In this document: one piece after another, positions 1 to 12,689 of the stretch | Position numbering within the stretch: the first letter of the stretch is position 1 | How the letters are laid out: each line of letters starts with the position of its first letter | From: Epiperipatus broadwayi | Taxonomy: Eukaryota > Onychophora > Udeonychophora > Euonychophora > Peripatidae | Direction of reading: 5' to 3' | Length of the DNA: 64,000 nt | Assembly (NCBI GenBank): GCA_028023455.1 | Contig: JAQFVV010012420.1 | Location: forward strand, 7,149,194 to 7,213,193 | Notes under the pieces: generated by a model | Told to the model about the DNA's origin: nothing | The model's input: the letters and a program-made list of their open reading frames with translations, nothing else | The model's database searches: none | Translations under genes and position numbers: made by a program

Positions 1-944
1 ACTGAAAGCAATCAAAGATTGTTTTCTCAGATATCTCTTCTTTAATAGAAAAGACAGTTGCATATACTAAAGCAATATCAAACTTGAAAAAATTATATAG
101 GAAGTACAATTAAAAAATATTTGGCATTTCTATATACAAACTTGCCACTATATAAGAGAACTGTTAATTTGAAAATGTATCAATTAATTGGAAAAGTTAA
201 TACAACACTGGTCTATAATGAAATATCAAATTTGAAATATTAGGAATAAAACACTATCAAAAAACAAATATTTATTAGACATCTACATGCTTATATGCAA
301 CCTTAGAATACAGAGACACATACCGAGTTACCAAATGCAATCCTAGATAAGAAATAAAGAATGCTTTACTAATTTACATAAAATATTTCAATATTTTTTT
401 TATAATTCGTTTATATTAATTTAACTTATATTAAAATAATTTTCCTGTTAATAAAGTTAATATTTGTTAACATTTAGAATTTTTATATTTACTATGGTAT
501 CATATGATCTTGAATATAAGACAATGCTGAATTTAAGATGCACTAGGGGTTTAAGCCTGAAAAATTGGATTTTTTTTACCACCCTCCCAAATTTAAGACA
601 CATATATGTACTTAAATAGGAACTAATATAAATAGAATAAGCCAAATTAATTTATTATGAATCTTCTTGATATATACAGTTATTTCATTTTCTACAACTT
701 CACTTTTAAAACTTGAATTCTCATCTTTACTATTTCACCAGTGTCCATCATTTTCAGGCCATTTATATTGCAGCTGAACGTTATAATTTCTTTGTCAATT
801 TTCTTTCATTAAAATTACATTTTGCTATTAAAATCTGAATCATTCTCCTAAAATAATTTATATTTTTACAAATATTTTCTCAAAAAAATTTATAAAAAAA
901 AAGATTCTAAAACATGTTTTTGCTTCGAAAATCCAAACAAAGAT
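1..944. other. AT-rich DNA, nothing recognised
   Basis: Very AT-rich sequence with short chance open frames only. I saw no protein similarity, RNA gene or clear repeat boundary. The stretch 1330-2028 is the same in character. Confidence 0.5.
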
Positions 945-1327
945 CAGAACTGTCAAAATTTTGACAGGTGTTCTCTTGTGTAGAAAACAAGAAACAACTA
1001 ATCACTGCATTGGAAGACAGTTTCTTATCAGTGTTATATTGATTAGTTGTAAAAAAATTATAAAAGTTATTCAATTGAGTTTTCTCAATAAAATAATGAC
1101 AAAATAACATTAAAAAATTCTAAAAAATAAGTTTCACTCTAAAATTTAAATGAACTTATTGGAATTGTCAAAATTGTTAACAGTCATTTCTTTGTATAGA
1201 GAACAAGAATCAAACAATCAGAACAAAAGGCAGATTCTTATCTTATTTTTGTATTCATTTATTTAGTTGTAAAAAATTCTAAAGGTTATTCAGTACAGTT
1301 TTCTCAGTAAAATAATTGTAAAATTGG
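945..1327. repeat. Diverged direct repeat, two ~165-bp copies
   Basis: Two diverged head-to-tail copies begin near 945 (TGTCAAAATTTTGACAGG) and 1164 (TGTCAAAATTGTTAACAG). Both continue through a GAGAACAAGAA-like stretch, a TTAGTTGTAAAAAA stretch and TTTTCTCARTAAAATAAT. No coding potential was seen. It is probably an old local duplication or two copies of one transposon fragment. Confidence 0.5.
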
Positions 1328-2028
1328 CTTAATGAAGTGGCCATAATGGCCAATTAAATGCTTAAAACATAAAGTTTACCAAATGAACTTTTCATGCATA
1401 AAATGCTGAATTTCGTCAAGCACCTACTTTTAAAATAAAATTATTATAAAGTTAAATGTACAATTACTTATATTTATTCTGATACCAAATAATATATTAA
1501 TACTTTATCTATTAAAATGAATAAGATTTAATTTTTAAATCTACTGTTTTAGTATTATACAAGATTTTCTATTTTAAGCCAATAAACATCACATGACCAT
1601 CACCTCTTATGTTTGTCTTATGGCTTTATACTAAATATATTTTTAATCTCTAGAAAACATTTTATTATAGACATAAAAACAAATACATATACACACATTT
1701 AAATGTTGTATGAAAGGTTAAGTCTATTTGCAAGTGATTTTAAGTCAGATGTTAATCACTGAATTTATCATTATGTTGTGATTGATTTCATTTTAATAAA
1801 AGATATTTACCAATAAAATGTTCCTCAGTGTAGTGTAGAATCGATAACTTCATTTTGTTAATGAATGTTTTCTATAAATTTTGAATTTAACCGTGATTTT
1901 ACAATTTTGATACACATTTTTAGACTTGTTTTAAACTATTTTTCGCTATCATGGATATCCCCTAGCAATGCTATACTCATATATATATATAACATAACTT
2001 AAAAATTATAATTATTATAAAAAGCAAA

Positions 2029-2165
2029 CATAACTATTATAAAAAACAAAATTACTTTCAGTTACATAACCATCTTCAATTGGAAATTTTTTAAATTTAA
2101 TAAGTTTTTGTTTTCCAATTGAAGATGGTTATAAAAATAACTGAAAGTACTACTTTTTATAAGAT
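2029..2165. repeat. Small palindrome / hairpin element
   Basis: The arms CTTTCAGTTACATAACCATC (left) and GATGGTTATAAAAATAACTG (right) are reverse complements apart from a few changes. They continue inward through CTTCAATTGGAAA/TTCCAATTGAAG and outward through AAAAAG/CTTTTT. An AT-rich loop of about 25 bp lies between them. This is a MITE-like or cruciform-forming repeat. No target duplication was recognised. Confidence 0.65.
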
Positions 2166-2267
2166 ATTTATAATATTTATTATCACCTATAATAATTTAT
2201 TGTTCAATTATTTGTATGCAGCAAGGTTTTTATATAAATTAAAAATTCGACTTATTTATCAAAGTGA

Positions 2268-3105
2268 ATAAAATCAACAATGATCTTAAATTGCTCATAA
2301 ACAAATATGTTTAATTTATGTATAGAAAGAAAGTCTAATATAATAGACATTTTAATTTTGAAATCTTTAAACACAAATATATAAAAAATAGAATCAGTGT
2401 ATATTACTAGCTGAAAATTCAAATACTACCATTACATTACTTTCAGCAATACTACTTTGTAAACAAAGATAAAGTCTGAATTTAACAGCACAAGCAAGAG
2501 AAAATCTTTTACTTTATGATGCAAAATTGTTATATAAACTGAAACTCAGACCTATTTAAACAAGAAGCATGAAATTAAGTCAGAAATGATCTTAAATTTC
2601 TCATAAACAAATATGTTTAATTTACATATACAAAGAAAGACGACTACTATAGTCATTTTAATTTGAAATCTCCTAAACACAAATATATAAGAAATAAAAT
2701 CAGTGCATATTACTAATTGAAAATTTAACTATAAAATAATACACCCTACCATTACACTTCTTTTAGCAGCACTATATTGTAAACAAAAATAAAATCTGAA
2801 TTTAATGACCATTATATTGTTCTTTCTTTGTAAACACGAATTAAACATTTGTTTAATTTAAAATCATTTGTCATTTAATTTCACACTCATTGTATATATA
2901 GATCTGAATTTCAATTTTATAACATTGTGGAATTTAAATAAGAGGTTATTTCTTGCTTGTGTCATTAAATTCAAACTTTCTCTTTGTTTATAAGATAATG
3001 CTGCTGAAAGAAATGTGTGGTCGGATATGATAGCTATTTTATATTTGAATTTTCAGCTAATAATATGCACTGATTCTATTTCTTATATATATACATTGTC
3101 AAAAG
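2268..3105. repeat. Repeat cluster: two direct units and one inverted unit
   Basis: Unit A (about 2268-2500) contains ATGATCTTAAATT, CATAAACAAATATGTTTAA, an AAACACAAATATATAA stretch, AATCAGTG.ATATTACTA, a TTTCAGCA-like block and GTAAACAAA.ATAAA.TCTGAA. A second direct unit spans about 2578-2808. A third, inverted partial unit at about 2945-3100 carries AGCTAATAATATGCACTGAT and TTTATAAGATAATGCTGCTG. The direct-direct-inverted order resembles the fold-back elements elsewhere in this window, but the shared core was not seen here. Confidence 0.6.
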
Positions 3106-3109
3106 TATA

Positions 3110-6100
3110 CTCAGTATAATAAATATCATAAATTTGATATTTAAACTCTATATGAGTATTTTTCACACACACACTCATAAACGTATATATATATATATAC
3201 TGGAATTTATAGTCAGTAATTAGTCACATCATGTGCATTAATATATCATTTGCAACTAATTCTTTTTTCTTGAAACTAGATATTTTTATTATTAAAAGCT
3301 AATTTTGAATTATAATTTTGAACATCAATTTTTCTCTATACAAGGGGACTGAATTATACTATATTTTGTTCCAAGCCCATCTGGCATTCAATATATAGGG
3401 TGTATAATAGCTCACTTTTATTGATAATCATTGATTACAATAGAATAAGTAATGTTTATTGAAATGCAAGTGCACAATATTTTTCAACACACACATACAT
3501 ATATATTTAACACAAATGCTTTGTAAATGTAGATATAAGCAAAAAAATTAAAATAATATAATTAATAATAAAAAATTAAAAGAGCCACATTTATATATTT
3601 TTTACTAAGTGTGTGTTCACTCAAGCATTCACTGAAGCAGAAGAATGAAAAAAGAAAAACTAATTGTATTTTTATTTTTAAAATAAAGTAAACTGGGCAA
3701 TTTTCTTTTTTTTTTTCAATAACATTTTTCTCTTAATAGAAATATAATGGATTAGTCTAACAAGAAATTGCATTTTTATTTAAGTCAGTATTATCATTAA
3801 GTATGTTTTAAAATTTTGTAAAACTTCTAACATTACTCCTAAAAAATAATTTATTATGTGAAATATTGCACATAATGATAATACTGCATGTAATAATGAA
3901 GAAAGAATGTACTTTTAATGTAAACCTGAAGATATTTTATTACCATATATAATAGTGTTCAGTGCTCAAAGAAAAAAAAAGGTTGCTTGAATATAAAATT
4001 TGTAAATTTTAATAACATTTTTGTTGTTGTTTAAATTACATTTTTGTTTGCTTATATTGCTTTTTGGATATCATATAATTGAAGTTATGTAGTTAGATAC
4101 AGTGTAGTTTGCAGTTCCACATTAATTACAAGTAAGTGATTGTATGAGTAAGGTGACTGCTAATTTTAATAAATCTAGAAAAATAATAAAGAATAAGAGA
4201 AGTGTTAGGGTACAAAATCAGTCAATTTTATTCCGAATTGTGATCACAGATTGGAATTAATTTTATTTCATCAAATAAAAACTAGTTTTGTAAAGAAGGA
4301 AAAAGTAATTTTGTATCATTCAGCAGTGCAACTTGAGACTTAAATTAACACAAGTTCTCTTTCTCCTTTACTCAATTTATTCTATCATAATCTAAGAAAA
4401 ACAGAAGTATATTACAAATTGATCTGAGTTAAAATGAATTGTATATGATCTTACACAATTTATTCTTATTATGATCTAATATATTATAATATTCTTTATT
4501 AAATTTCATTTAATTGAAGATACTAAAATAGACATTAAACTATTACTACTTTATATTAGTTTATCTATTGCTATAATACATATTTAAAGATAGTATAATT
4601 TTCATAATACATCCCCTTTTTAAAATATATTTACTTTGGCATAATGACATATTTAGATATAATATTGTTGGGTATATGAGATATTTTAGACTTTAGTACA
4701 ATATATATTCAATAATTTACTTGCAAAATATATTTGGCTTATTTATTTTATGGTATTATATCTTTAAATAATAATAAAATATTTATTTTGGCATTACTGT
4801 ATATAAAATGTTGCATTATAGTGAACCTTAATTTACTGGTAATGTATCAGCTTTTATGCAGCTGACCTTGATTCAAATCTGTGTTATGAAAATTTGAAAA
4901 CATTTTTCAATAAGTCTCTAGCTTTTTTAAGCGGGAAACTAAAATAAGATGAGAAAACTCTCAAATCCTCATCATTCAGGAATTAATAAGCTTGATGAAT
5001 ATTGTCTTTTTCTTTACCATTTCTTTTCTCTGCAATGAGTTATTCAAATACAACTTTCTTTTTTTACTTTTACTATGCTACATTGTAAAATATAAAATGT
5101 ATAGGAATTGTCTTATAAAGATAATTTTCATAATTTAAAATATATCTATATAAATTAGTTTTCACAGTATATAAAAATACATAAATTAGATTATTTATTA
5201 AATATTTTTTGAAAGGTAAATTTCATTAGGTTATTAAAATGTTAGCAAACAGTATTTTGATTTAACTAATAATTGTTTAAATATAATAATTACTTTCTTC
5301 TTTATAAATATAATTGAAATAAAAAAAACTTAAAGTAGAATTTTGAGCTCAATCAGATATCCAAATTATGTAGATTGAAATATATATATATTGGTTATGT
5401 CCCAGTAAGGCATAATATTACTAATGCATTCTACCTTCAAAATTATAAGTATTATGTAATTATGTTAGTGAAATGCTTTACATAAATGTTTAAGTTTGAT
5501 ATGTTTTTATGTCAACATTATTGTACAAATCTTCAAACTATTGTTATATGTGATAAAATTGATATTAAATATTTGAGGTAAAATTTTATCTTTTTTTATT
5601 AAGAAATAATATAATTTTATTATGTGTCCCCAAATTAATTGATTACATGTGTGGGGCAATTTAAAGTGATATATTTCTTGTCAAGTTCATTGACCATTCC
5701 TTGGTTTAAAAAAAAAAAAAAACAATAAAGAAATATTTTTTTATATATTTAACCTCTGAAAATTCAAACATATCCTAAAACATTCAGATTTGTTAACTGA
5801 ATCAGAATGTTTAAATATAAACTGCAAATTTTAAAATGACTTTTTAAAATTCTGATGAGGATTATTTGAATATCAAGAGAGCAATGTTAGTTAAAATTGA
5901 CATTTAACTGAATTGTTTTTATTTTAACACTATTTGCAAAGTAAAAAAAAAGTAATGATCATATTAATTTGTCAAGACAGTAAATCAAAATAGGGTTTGG
6001 TGTAGATAAAAAATAAAGCAGTTTTTACAGAAGAACAAAAAAGATAAGGCTGTGAACAAGAAAGTAGACTAAATAATTGTTATATGTGTGACAGACTTGA

Positions 6101-6212
6101 AGTGTTTTTCTATTTTTATTTATAATCATAAATAGCTAAATTACCTATTTATTAACTAATATAAAATGGTTAATTGGTTTAATTATGGGCAAACTATCAA
6201 AATAAAAATTAC
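3110..6212. other. AT-rich DNA without a gene
   Basis: About 3.1 kb of AT-rich sequence with homopolymer and (TA)n runs, for example near 3184 and 5378. It holds a few degenerate near-tandem motifs (ATATTTACTTTGGCATAATGA-like around 4620-4800). No coding similarity, RNA gene or transposon end was recognised. Confidence 0.5.
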
Positions 6213-6225
6213 TAAGCTATTTAAA

Positions 6226-6544
6226 GATCCGGCTAATGCACATGCGCTTTACAGATAACTATACGTAAATAATACTAACATTCTCAAACACAAGATAAAG
6301 TCTTTAGAAAAGGTAGAATGAATCCATCTAACTTTTCGATCCAAACGTTTAAGTATGGGCAAATCTTAAGTATTTGGATATGAGAGTATGACAATATTAA
6401 GCAGTCACTTTAAATTACTTTAATATGCTTGAATGTTAGTATTATTTACTTATAGTTATCTGTAAAGCGCATGTGCATTAGCCTGATCGCTAATTTACAT
6501 TTACAATTTATCAACATAGCACTGTATAAATAAATACTTAATTA
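6226..6544. mobile_element. Fold-back repeat, family V, with 13-bp TSD
   Basis: Inverted arms at 6230-6282 and 6433-6485 start GGCTAATGCACATGCGCTTT and read ACAGATAACTATA.GTAAATA inward. The whole insert is flanked by an identical 13-bp direct repeat, TAAGCTATTTAAA (6213-6225 and 6545-6557). Read on the minus strand, the interior has CCAAATACTTAAGATTTGCC followed by a GGATTCATTCTACCTTTTCT block. These align in the same order with the 58.4 kb element. No open reading frame is present, so it is a non-autonomous insertion. The long target duplication argues against a classical cut-and-paste MITE. Confidence 0.7.
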
Positions 6545-6557
6545 TAAGCTATTTAAA

Positions 6558-7372
6558 ATAAATTTCATATTGACACAGCTTGAATTCAAGTCCAAGTTAT
6601 AAGCATGACAAACAGTTCTGCCAAAATTACACCATGAAGCTATTTTAGGATTGAGAGTACTGCTTAAAAATGTAAATGAACCTATATTTTAAAATAGTAT
6701 TTTCAGAATATCATTCAAATAGCAAATAGTAGAATGGATACAATTTTTTGAGTATTTCTTTACAGATAATTATAAAGCAGACAACTATAGTGATATATAT
6801 TCTGTAAAGCTATTGATTGCAATCTGCCTTCAAAAATTCATTTCAAGGCTTTCACGCTATTATTTTTATTATAAAAAATCATTACTAAGTCAAATATAAG
6901 TATGCCATATTATTATTTGTGAACAATTGGCAAAAGTTATTGTTCTGCTTTAATAATTAAAAATATAATTTTTTCCTCAAATTGTAATTCTTTATGAAAG
7001 AAATATAACTTTTATTAAACATTTTTCTCTTTATTTACTATAATTTACCTATTTAAACAATGATTTGTTTATGAATATTATCAATTGAAGATTTCAAAAT
7101 TAAATCTCAAAATTTTAATTGTTAAAATATTTTTATTTTAAATAAAGATTCGACAAAAAGAGTTATTTTATTTCTTGCTATCAAAAACTTTTTTACGAAA
7201 TCTTGACTATATTATGTAAAACTAATAAGGTTTAAAAAACATTTTTGCAAATGACTTTATGTCTCCTAACCCCCAAGTTAATACTATAAAGAGAGAAAAA
7301 AGTTTTACTCCAGAATCATAATTTTCAATGATCATTCATTAATTGATAGACGATGAATGTCCCAGCCAGTTT
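6558..7372. other. AT-rich DNA without a gene
   Basis: AT-rich sequence between two fold-back elements. No coding similarity or repeat boundary was seen. Confidence 0.45.
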
Positions 7373-7385
7373 AATCTAGATTCTT

Positions 7386-8352
7386 TTAAACTGAGAGAGT
7401 GCAAACTTCTCAAGCGCTTAGCCAATCAGATCACAAATACTGAGACAGAGAATTTAACAAGAAAAGAGTGGTTCCACTTTATTCTTTACTTGTCTTTCTA
7501 TATATCCAAGCCAGTCCAAAGTACTTAGATCTGAAAGCGTGAATCTTAAATACTTTCACACTCAACTCACTGAGTTGTAATTATAAACATACAGTGTGAA
7601 ATCTTTCGATTTACTATGCAGTAGTTTTTAGATGTTATAACTTGCAGCAATATATGTAAATAATATTTATTTTACAAAGCGCAGATGGTATTGAAATTAA
7701 ACTGAGAGAGTGCAAACCTCTCAAGCGCTTAGCCAATCAGATCACAAATACTGCAAGTTATAACATCTAAAAACTACTGCGTAGTAAATCGAAAGATTTC
7801 ACGCTGTATGTTGATAATTACAACTCAGTGAGTTGAGTGTGAAAATATTTAAGATTCACGCTTTCAGATCTAAGTACTTTGGACTGGCTTGGATATATAG
7901 AAAGACAAGTAAAGAATAAAGTGGAACCACTCTTTTCTTGTTAAATTCTCTGTCTCAGTATTTGTGATCTGATTGGCTAAGCGCTTGAGAGGTTTGCACT
8001 CTCTCAGTGTAATTTCAATACCATCTGCATTTTGTAAAATAAATATTATTTACATATATTGCTGCAAGTTATAACATCTAAAAACTACTGCATAGTAAAT
8101 CGAAAGATTTCACGCTGTATGTTTATAATTAGAACTCAGTGAGTTGAGTGTGAAAGTATTTAAGATTCACGCTTTCAGATCTAAGTACTTTGGACTGGCT
8201 TGGATATATAGAAATACAAGTACAGAATAGAGTGGAACCACTCTTTTCTTGTTAATTTCTCTGTCTCAGTATTTGTGATCTGATTGGCTAAGCGCTTGAG
8301 AGGTTTGCACTCTCTCAGTTTAATTTCAATACTGTCTGCGCTTTGTAAAATA
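7386..8352. mobile_element. Fold-back repeat, family I: unit, partial unit, two inverted units
   Basis: A full unit (about 7386-7696, starting AAACTGAGAGAGTGCAAAC) is followed by the first ~56 bp of a second unit in the same direction (7697-7752). The sequence then switches strand and gives two inverted units (about 7752-8035 and 8036-8352). Every unit carries a hairpin AAATC-GAAA-GATTT, a TTCACGCTTTCAGATCTAAG block, a GGATATATAGAAA TATA-like block and a GGAACCACTCTTTTCTTGTT block. The flanks AATCTAGATTCTT (7373-7385) and AATCTAGATTTTT (8353-8365) are a 13-bp duplication with one mismatch. No protein is encoded. Confidence 0.75.
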
Positions 8353-8365
8353 AATCTAGATTTTT

Positions 8366-9816
8366 CTTTTTCCTCCAGAGAATTCCAACATTTTTTTTTG
8401 GTACTGTTCTATTAGCATGTTGAAACTGCTTGATGGCATTGTTTCTATGAAATCGCACATAAATATAATATTATCAGGCCCACCACCTTATTTGTGAAAT
8501 AATAATAATAATAATAAGAATCGTAGGGGTTAACGTAATTCATTTATTTTGCTTGATAAATTATTGTAATTCGTTTTACAATTTCTTTTTGTCTCTGGAT
8601 ATAACTACGAGAAATTTTTTACACTCAGAAATTTTATCATGTGGTTAATGTAATTCATTGATTGATTTCCTTAATAAATTACAGTCAAATTTATTTCATT
8701 AACAATTTTACAATGATAAATTTAAAACCTTTAACAAGTGCCTACAAATTTCATCTTAGTCCGGCAATGTAGGGGGAGGGGAGATAGTATGCCTTTTCAC
8801 ATCTGCAAGAATTTAAACTTATCAATTAAAAGACATTATTGCAAATATTCTATTCTAGTAGAATTCCCCAGGAAAATCCTACCTCCCCACAAACTTTAAA
8901 AAGTCTACTATCATTCCTTGACAGATAACTAAGTGCATCATGGTGGAAGAAATAAGAATGCTTTAATTACTGTACTATATTTGATTCTTTTTTTTTTGAT
9001 CATTTTTTAAAAGAAAAATTAATCTCTATTTATTCCAATAGCTATCTTTGAAAGAATATGTGACTAAGGTATGGTGGATAACATTAATGGCACACCTATT
9101 AATAATGATTAATAATTTTTCAACTCGATTTTTTTTTTTTTTTTTTTACGATTAAGAAATGTATTCTTTTTACAATTTCTTTTTGTCTCTGGATATAACA
9201 ATGAGAAACTTTACAGTCAGACATTTTAATTCTCATAGGTGTTCTTGCAAACTGTGACTTTTTTCAGGATAACAGTTAAATTGTGGTTTCACCCAACCTT
9301 TTCTAATTATTTACACCTTACATGTTGGTTTCGCAAGTGGAGTAATGGGCTTATAATTATAACTTTTTAATACTACATTAGATAAGTTGTACCATAATTT
9401 CTTTTGAATGCACATTACAATAGTTCTGCAAACTTTAAATCCACCTACCCTGAAATGGTATTGTAGTGAAGTGTTAACATTGCTAAAAGATAGTATTGGG
9501 TGCACTCACACAAACTGTGCAAGACAAAGCAAGCTGTTAGTTACAACAGACAAAAAAAGTTGTGGTTATTTGGTTTGACTGTGGCCCACTAAACAACATA
9601 ATTATATGCCTTTGGATGGGATCAATGCCATCAAGCAGTTTCAACATGCTAATAGAACAGTATCTTTTTTTATTTCATTTATTCATCTCACTCATGGTCT
9701 CCTTCCAAATCTTTTATAATATTTTGTTAACCAGTTTAAGACTTTGACTTTTCTTTTACTATTATTTCTTTTACCAGTATAATCAGACAAGTTTCAGTTC
9801 AGATTCTTAATATACA
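8366..9816. repeat. AT-rich DNA with a ~60-bp direct repeat
   Basis: The sequence TTTTACAATTTCTTTTTGTC followed by TCTGGATATAAC occurs at about 8575-8635 and again at about 9165-9225, with similar flanks (GAGAAA..TTTACA.TCAGA.ATTTTA). The two copies could be ends of one degraded element or a local duplication. A GC-richer patch (GTAGGGGGAGGGGAG) lies near 8768. No gene was recognised. Confidence 0.45.
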
Positions 9817-10214
9817 TATGATTGTTTTTCTTCCATTAATATTTTTGTATCATTTACTTTAAAAATAAATTTAAAATAACAAGATTTTCATGGTTGAAGA
9901 ATATTGAGGCAATATTCAATTGATTATTTATCATTTTTTTAATACAATTATATAATATTTTTACATTGCTTTATCTTATTATCCAAAATAATTAATTTAA
10001 TTTTAAACATATAATCCAATGTAAATTTAAATATAAGGCATCTATTTAATTTAAATTTTTACATTGCCTTATCATATTATATAATCCTATAAAAAGTGAT
10101 AAATAATCAATTGAATACTGTTCAGTATTCTTAGATTACGAAAAATATTGTAATTTTAAATTTATTTTTAATATAAATGAAACATAAATATTAAATGGAA
10201 GAAAGAAATCATAA
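9817..10214. repeat. Inverted-repeat element (MITE-like, ~400 bp)
   Basis: Left arm features TATGATTGTTTTTCTTCCAT, AAAAATAAATTTAAAATAAC and CAATTGATTATTTATCA recur as reverse complements on the right (TGATAAATAATCAATTG, AATTTTAAATTTATTTTTAA, ATGGAAGAAAGAAATCATA). Arms are about 150 bp around an AT-rich centre that itself has an ACATTGC.TTATC.TATTAT direct repeat. No clear target duplication was found. The short open frame at its right end is simply the arm and is not considered a gene. Confidence 0.65.
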
Positions 10215-10439
10215 AAAGAGAAAAAATAAAGAAGCAACATTGATAAATAGTTTCAAAGATAATATAATAAATAGACAAGCAGTAAATTCCGACTTACCTG
10301 CTCATGTAGAATCACGTGATATTAAACTTCCATATTACTTTACAGTTGGTAAGGATTTCAACAAAATCAAAAGGGCTACTGATTAATTAAGATATATATT
10401 TTATTATTTTTACCGTTAAAATTATCTGAAACTCATATA

Positions 10440-11620
10440 TATATATATTGTAACAGAATAAAAATAATGACAATGGGAAATGATAACTTTAATATAGCTG
10501 AATGAAAATAAAGCCCAATCGCTGGTCGCTGTTTATAACAGAATAAAAACATGGATCATACTATATTCTTAGTTGTAGCCTAATTATTGATCACCATTTG
10601 TAACTGAATAAAAATATCAACCAGGGCAGAATAATCCTATTTTTTAATAATGGCCATGAATTGTAGAGTCATTTATAACAGAATAAAAATAAACTAAACA
10701 AAGTGAAAATCTGTGAATAACAATCTAACATTTAATTCATTAAAAAATGATAATCTTTACAGTAACCTCATAAATTCAAATAGCATTTAGAATGAATAGA
10801 AAACAAGAAAATTATTACTTCAAGCTAATCCTAAAATACAGTGTTATTTGTAATAGATTAAGAATAAAGCAATAAAGCCAAATATCTTATAAGCAACAAC
10901 CTCTGCCTATTATATAAACCACTTATAATAGAATAGAAATAATGACTAAGAATTAAATAAATAAACCTTAATATTCCTTATGAATCAAAACACTGTTTAT
11001 AATAACACAAACTTCTATTAAAAATTGAATGTTATTTATATTTATACTTAAACGAAATGATTCATGGATGGATGAGAAAATAATTTAATATAGTCTACAA
11101 ATCTCTAAATAAATATATGGAACTCAATAATTGATTTCCAATTACAACTAAATAAAATAAAAGTAATGCTAACTCAGTCATGTTATCCCAATAATATCAA
11201 TATACTCTTACTAATTAAGTTAATTATAATAAGATTAAATACTTAGTAATAGCACAAAATCAATTACCTAAAATATCTCTCCACTATACCATAAAATAAA
11301 ATCATCCTATTAGATAACAATAAAGTGTATAATATATATCATATCAATATATAAATAAACAATAGATTCCTATTTGATGCTTATTCCAATGCAATGGACA
11401 AATAATATCCAATTATTCTTCAGTTTAATAAAGCAAGTTGTTACAACTTTAGACTATATTCAAGACATGTAAAGAATTATTTCTGGTCCACATCCATGAA
11501 CATAAATATAATTAAAGAAAATCACTATAATTTTTAATGGAATAAAATATATTATTACAAGCTATATAACTGAATAAGATGTATATATAAAAGGAGTAAC
11601 TGATAAAATTGGTAACATTC
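10440..11620. repeat. Degenerate tandem array, TAACAGAATAAAAA motif
   Basis: The motif TTTATAACAGAATAAAAA or a close variant recurs about every 60-120 bp, for example near 10450, 10533, 10595, 10675, 10850 and 10925, with more decayed matches to about 11560. Intervening sequence is variable but shows recurring ATAATGACAA and GATCACCATTTGTAACTG-like pieces. It looks like an old, strongly diverged minisatellite or satellite array. Confidence 0.5.
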
Positions 11621-11637
11621 TAAGGAAAAATAATATT

Positions 11638-11874
11638 ACATGATCACCATCTCTTATACTAGCACATACTGGAGGGTTGCATTAGATTCTAAGATCGAGG
11701 TGCAGTGCTCTCAGATCCAAGGCTTCTCACTGACAAAGGCCACAAGCCAGAAACTAGTCTGAGGATATTGGATGAGTAGGCACTAGATAGGGATTTTATG
11801 CACAAGTCTTCTGGCATCTACTGATTACTTTGGTTGGCACAGGTGGCACTACTGTATGGAGAGTTTTGCCTTAA
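11638..11874 (+). mobile_element. SINE-like repeat, full-length copy (~237 bp)
   Basis: This is the longest simple copy of a family seen at least five times in the window. It starts ACATGATCACCATCTCTTAT, runs through CTGGAGGGTTGCATTAGATT, AAGCCAGAAACTAGTCTGAG and AAGTCTTCTGGCATCTACTG, and ends GGTGGCACTACTGTATGGAG, AGTTTTGCCTT. A perfect 12-bp duplication AAAAATAATATT flanks it (11626-11637 and 11875-11886). The variable 12-15-bp duplications of the family suggest retrotransposition. Convincing pol III A and B boxes were not found, so calling it a SINE is provisional. Confidence 0.65.
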
Positions 11875-11886
11875 AAAAATAATATT

Positions 11887-12689
11887 CACACAGTTTACAC
11901 TACATTCAAAAAAATTAATGAAATGTTTCCATTTCCTAAAGATAAAGTTTCTTTGGAGTAACATGATGCACAGGTCTGTTCACATTCATGTATTTGACAG
12001 ATTAATCATAGAATAAATATTAGAACACTTCCTGGTAGTCAGAGAAAAATCCAATTCATCAGCTATTTATTCTCATATAAATAACTAATCATGATATCAA
12101 TTTTGATAAAACAAATATTCTAGTAAAAATTGAACAATATGACTAGAGATTGCTAAGAGAAGCTATAGAGATTTATAAATGGTCCGAGAGTTTGAATGAA
12201 AAGTGTGAATTAAATAAAATTAACATCATTTGGAAGAAGCTATTGGAAGACAACATTTTAAAACTTTTCAATTAATAGAATTTAAATATGAGGTGAAAGA
12301 AAAAGATAAAAATAATGATTTTATATCTCACATGCATTTCTATGATTTGAGAAAGAGGATGCTCTGAGGAAAGTGCTTGTTATTGTACTGAAATATCTGC
12401 TATTTAGTTATTTTACTATATGGAATACCCTGAAAATAATTATAATGTGAATCATATATATAAATATATTAAATAAATATTAAGGCAGGTAGATCATGTT
12501 ATTCTGGGGACAACGGTATATGAAGGGTTGAGGTGTTTATTTAATGATAGTATATTTTTAAAAAATATTTAAGTTTATAAATCTAGAAAAGAAAAATGAT
12601 AAGCAAAAGAGTAATAAATATAATCAACAAGAAAATTATAGAAGATTTAGTTTTATATAAATGACAACACATTCAATTACAATAAGGAT
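11887..12689. other. AT-rich DNA without a gene
   Basis: No coding similarity, repeat boundary or RNA gene recognised. Short chance open frames only. Confidence 0.45.

Noticed and set aside
457-1110. Two minus-strand open frames of 60-70 codons
   Set aside because: They are Phe/Tyr/Ile/Asn-rich with no motifs and lie in AT-rich DNA, as expected by chance.
6230-6485. Classical MITE with a 4-bp GATC duplication
   Set aside because: GATC flanks the inverted arms, but a longer perfect 13-bp duplication lies outside and better explains the insertion limits.
7343-7528. 61-codon open frame in the first fold-back unit
   Set aside because: The frame lies in a repeat arm and is not conserved as protein in the inverted copies; it reflects the repeat sequence.
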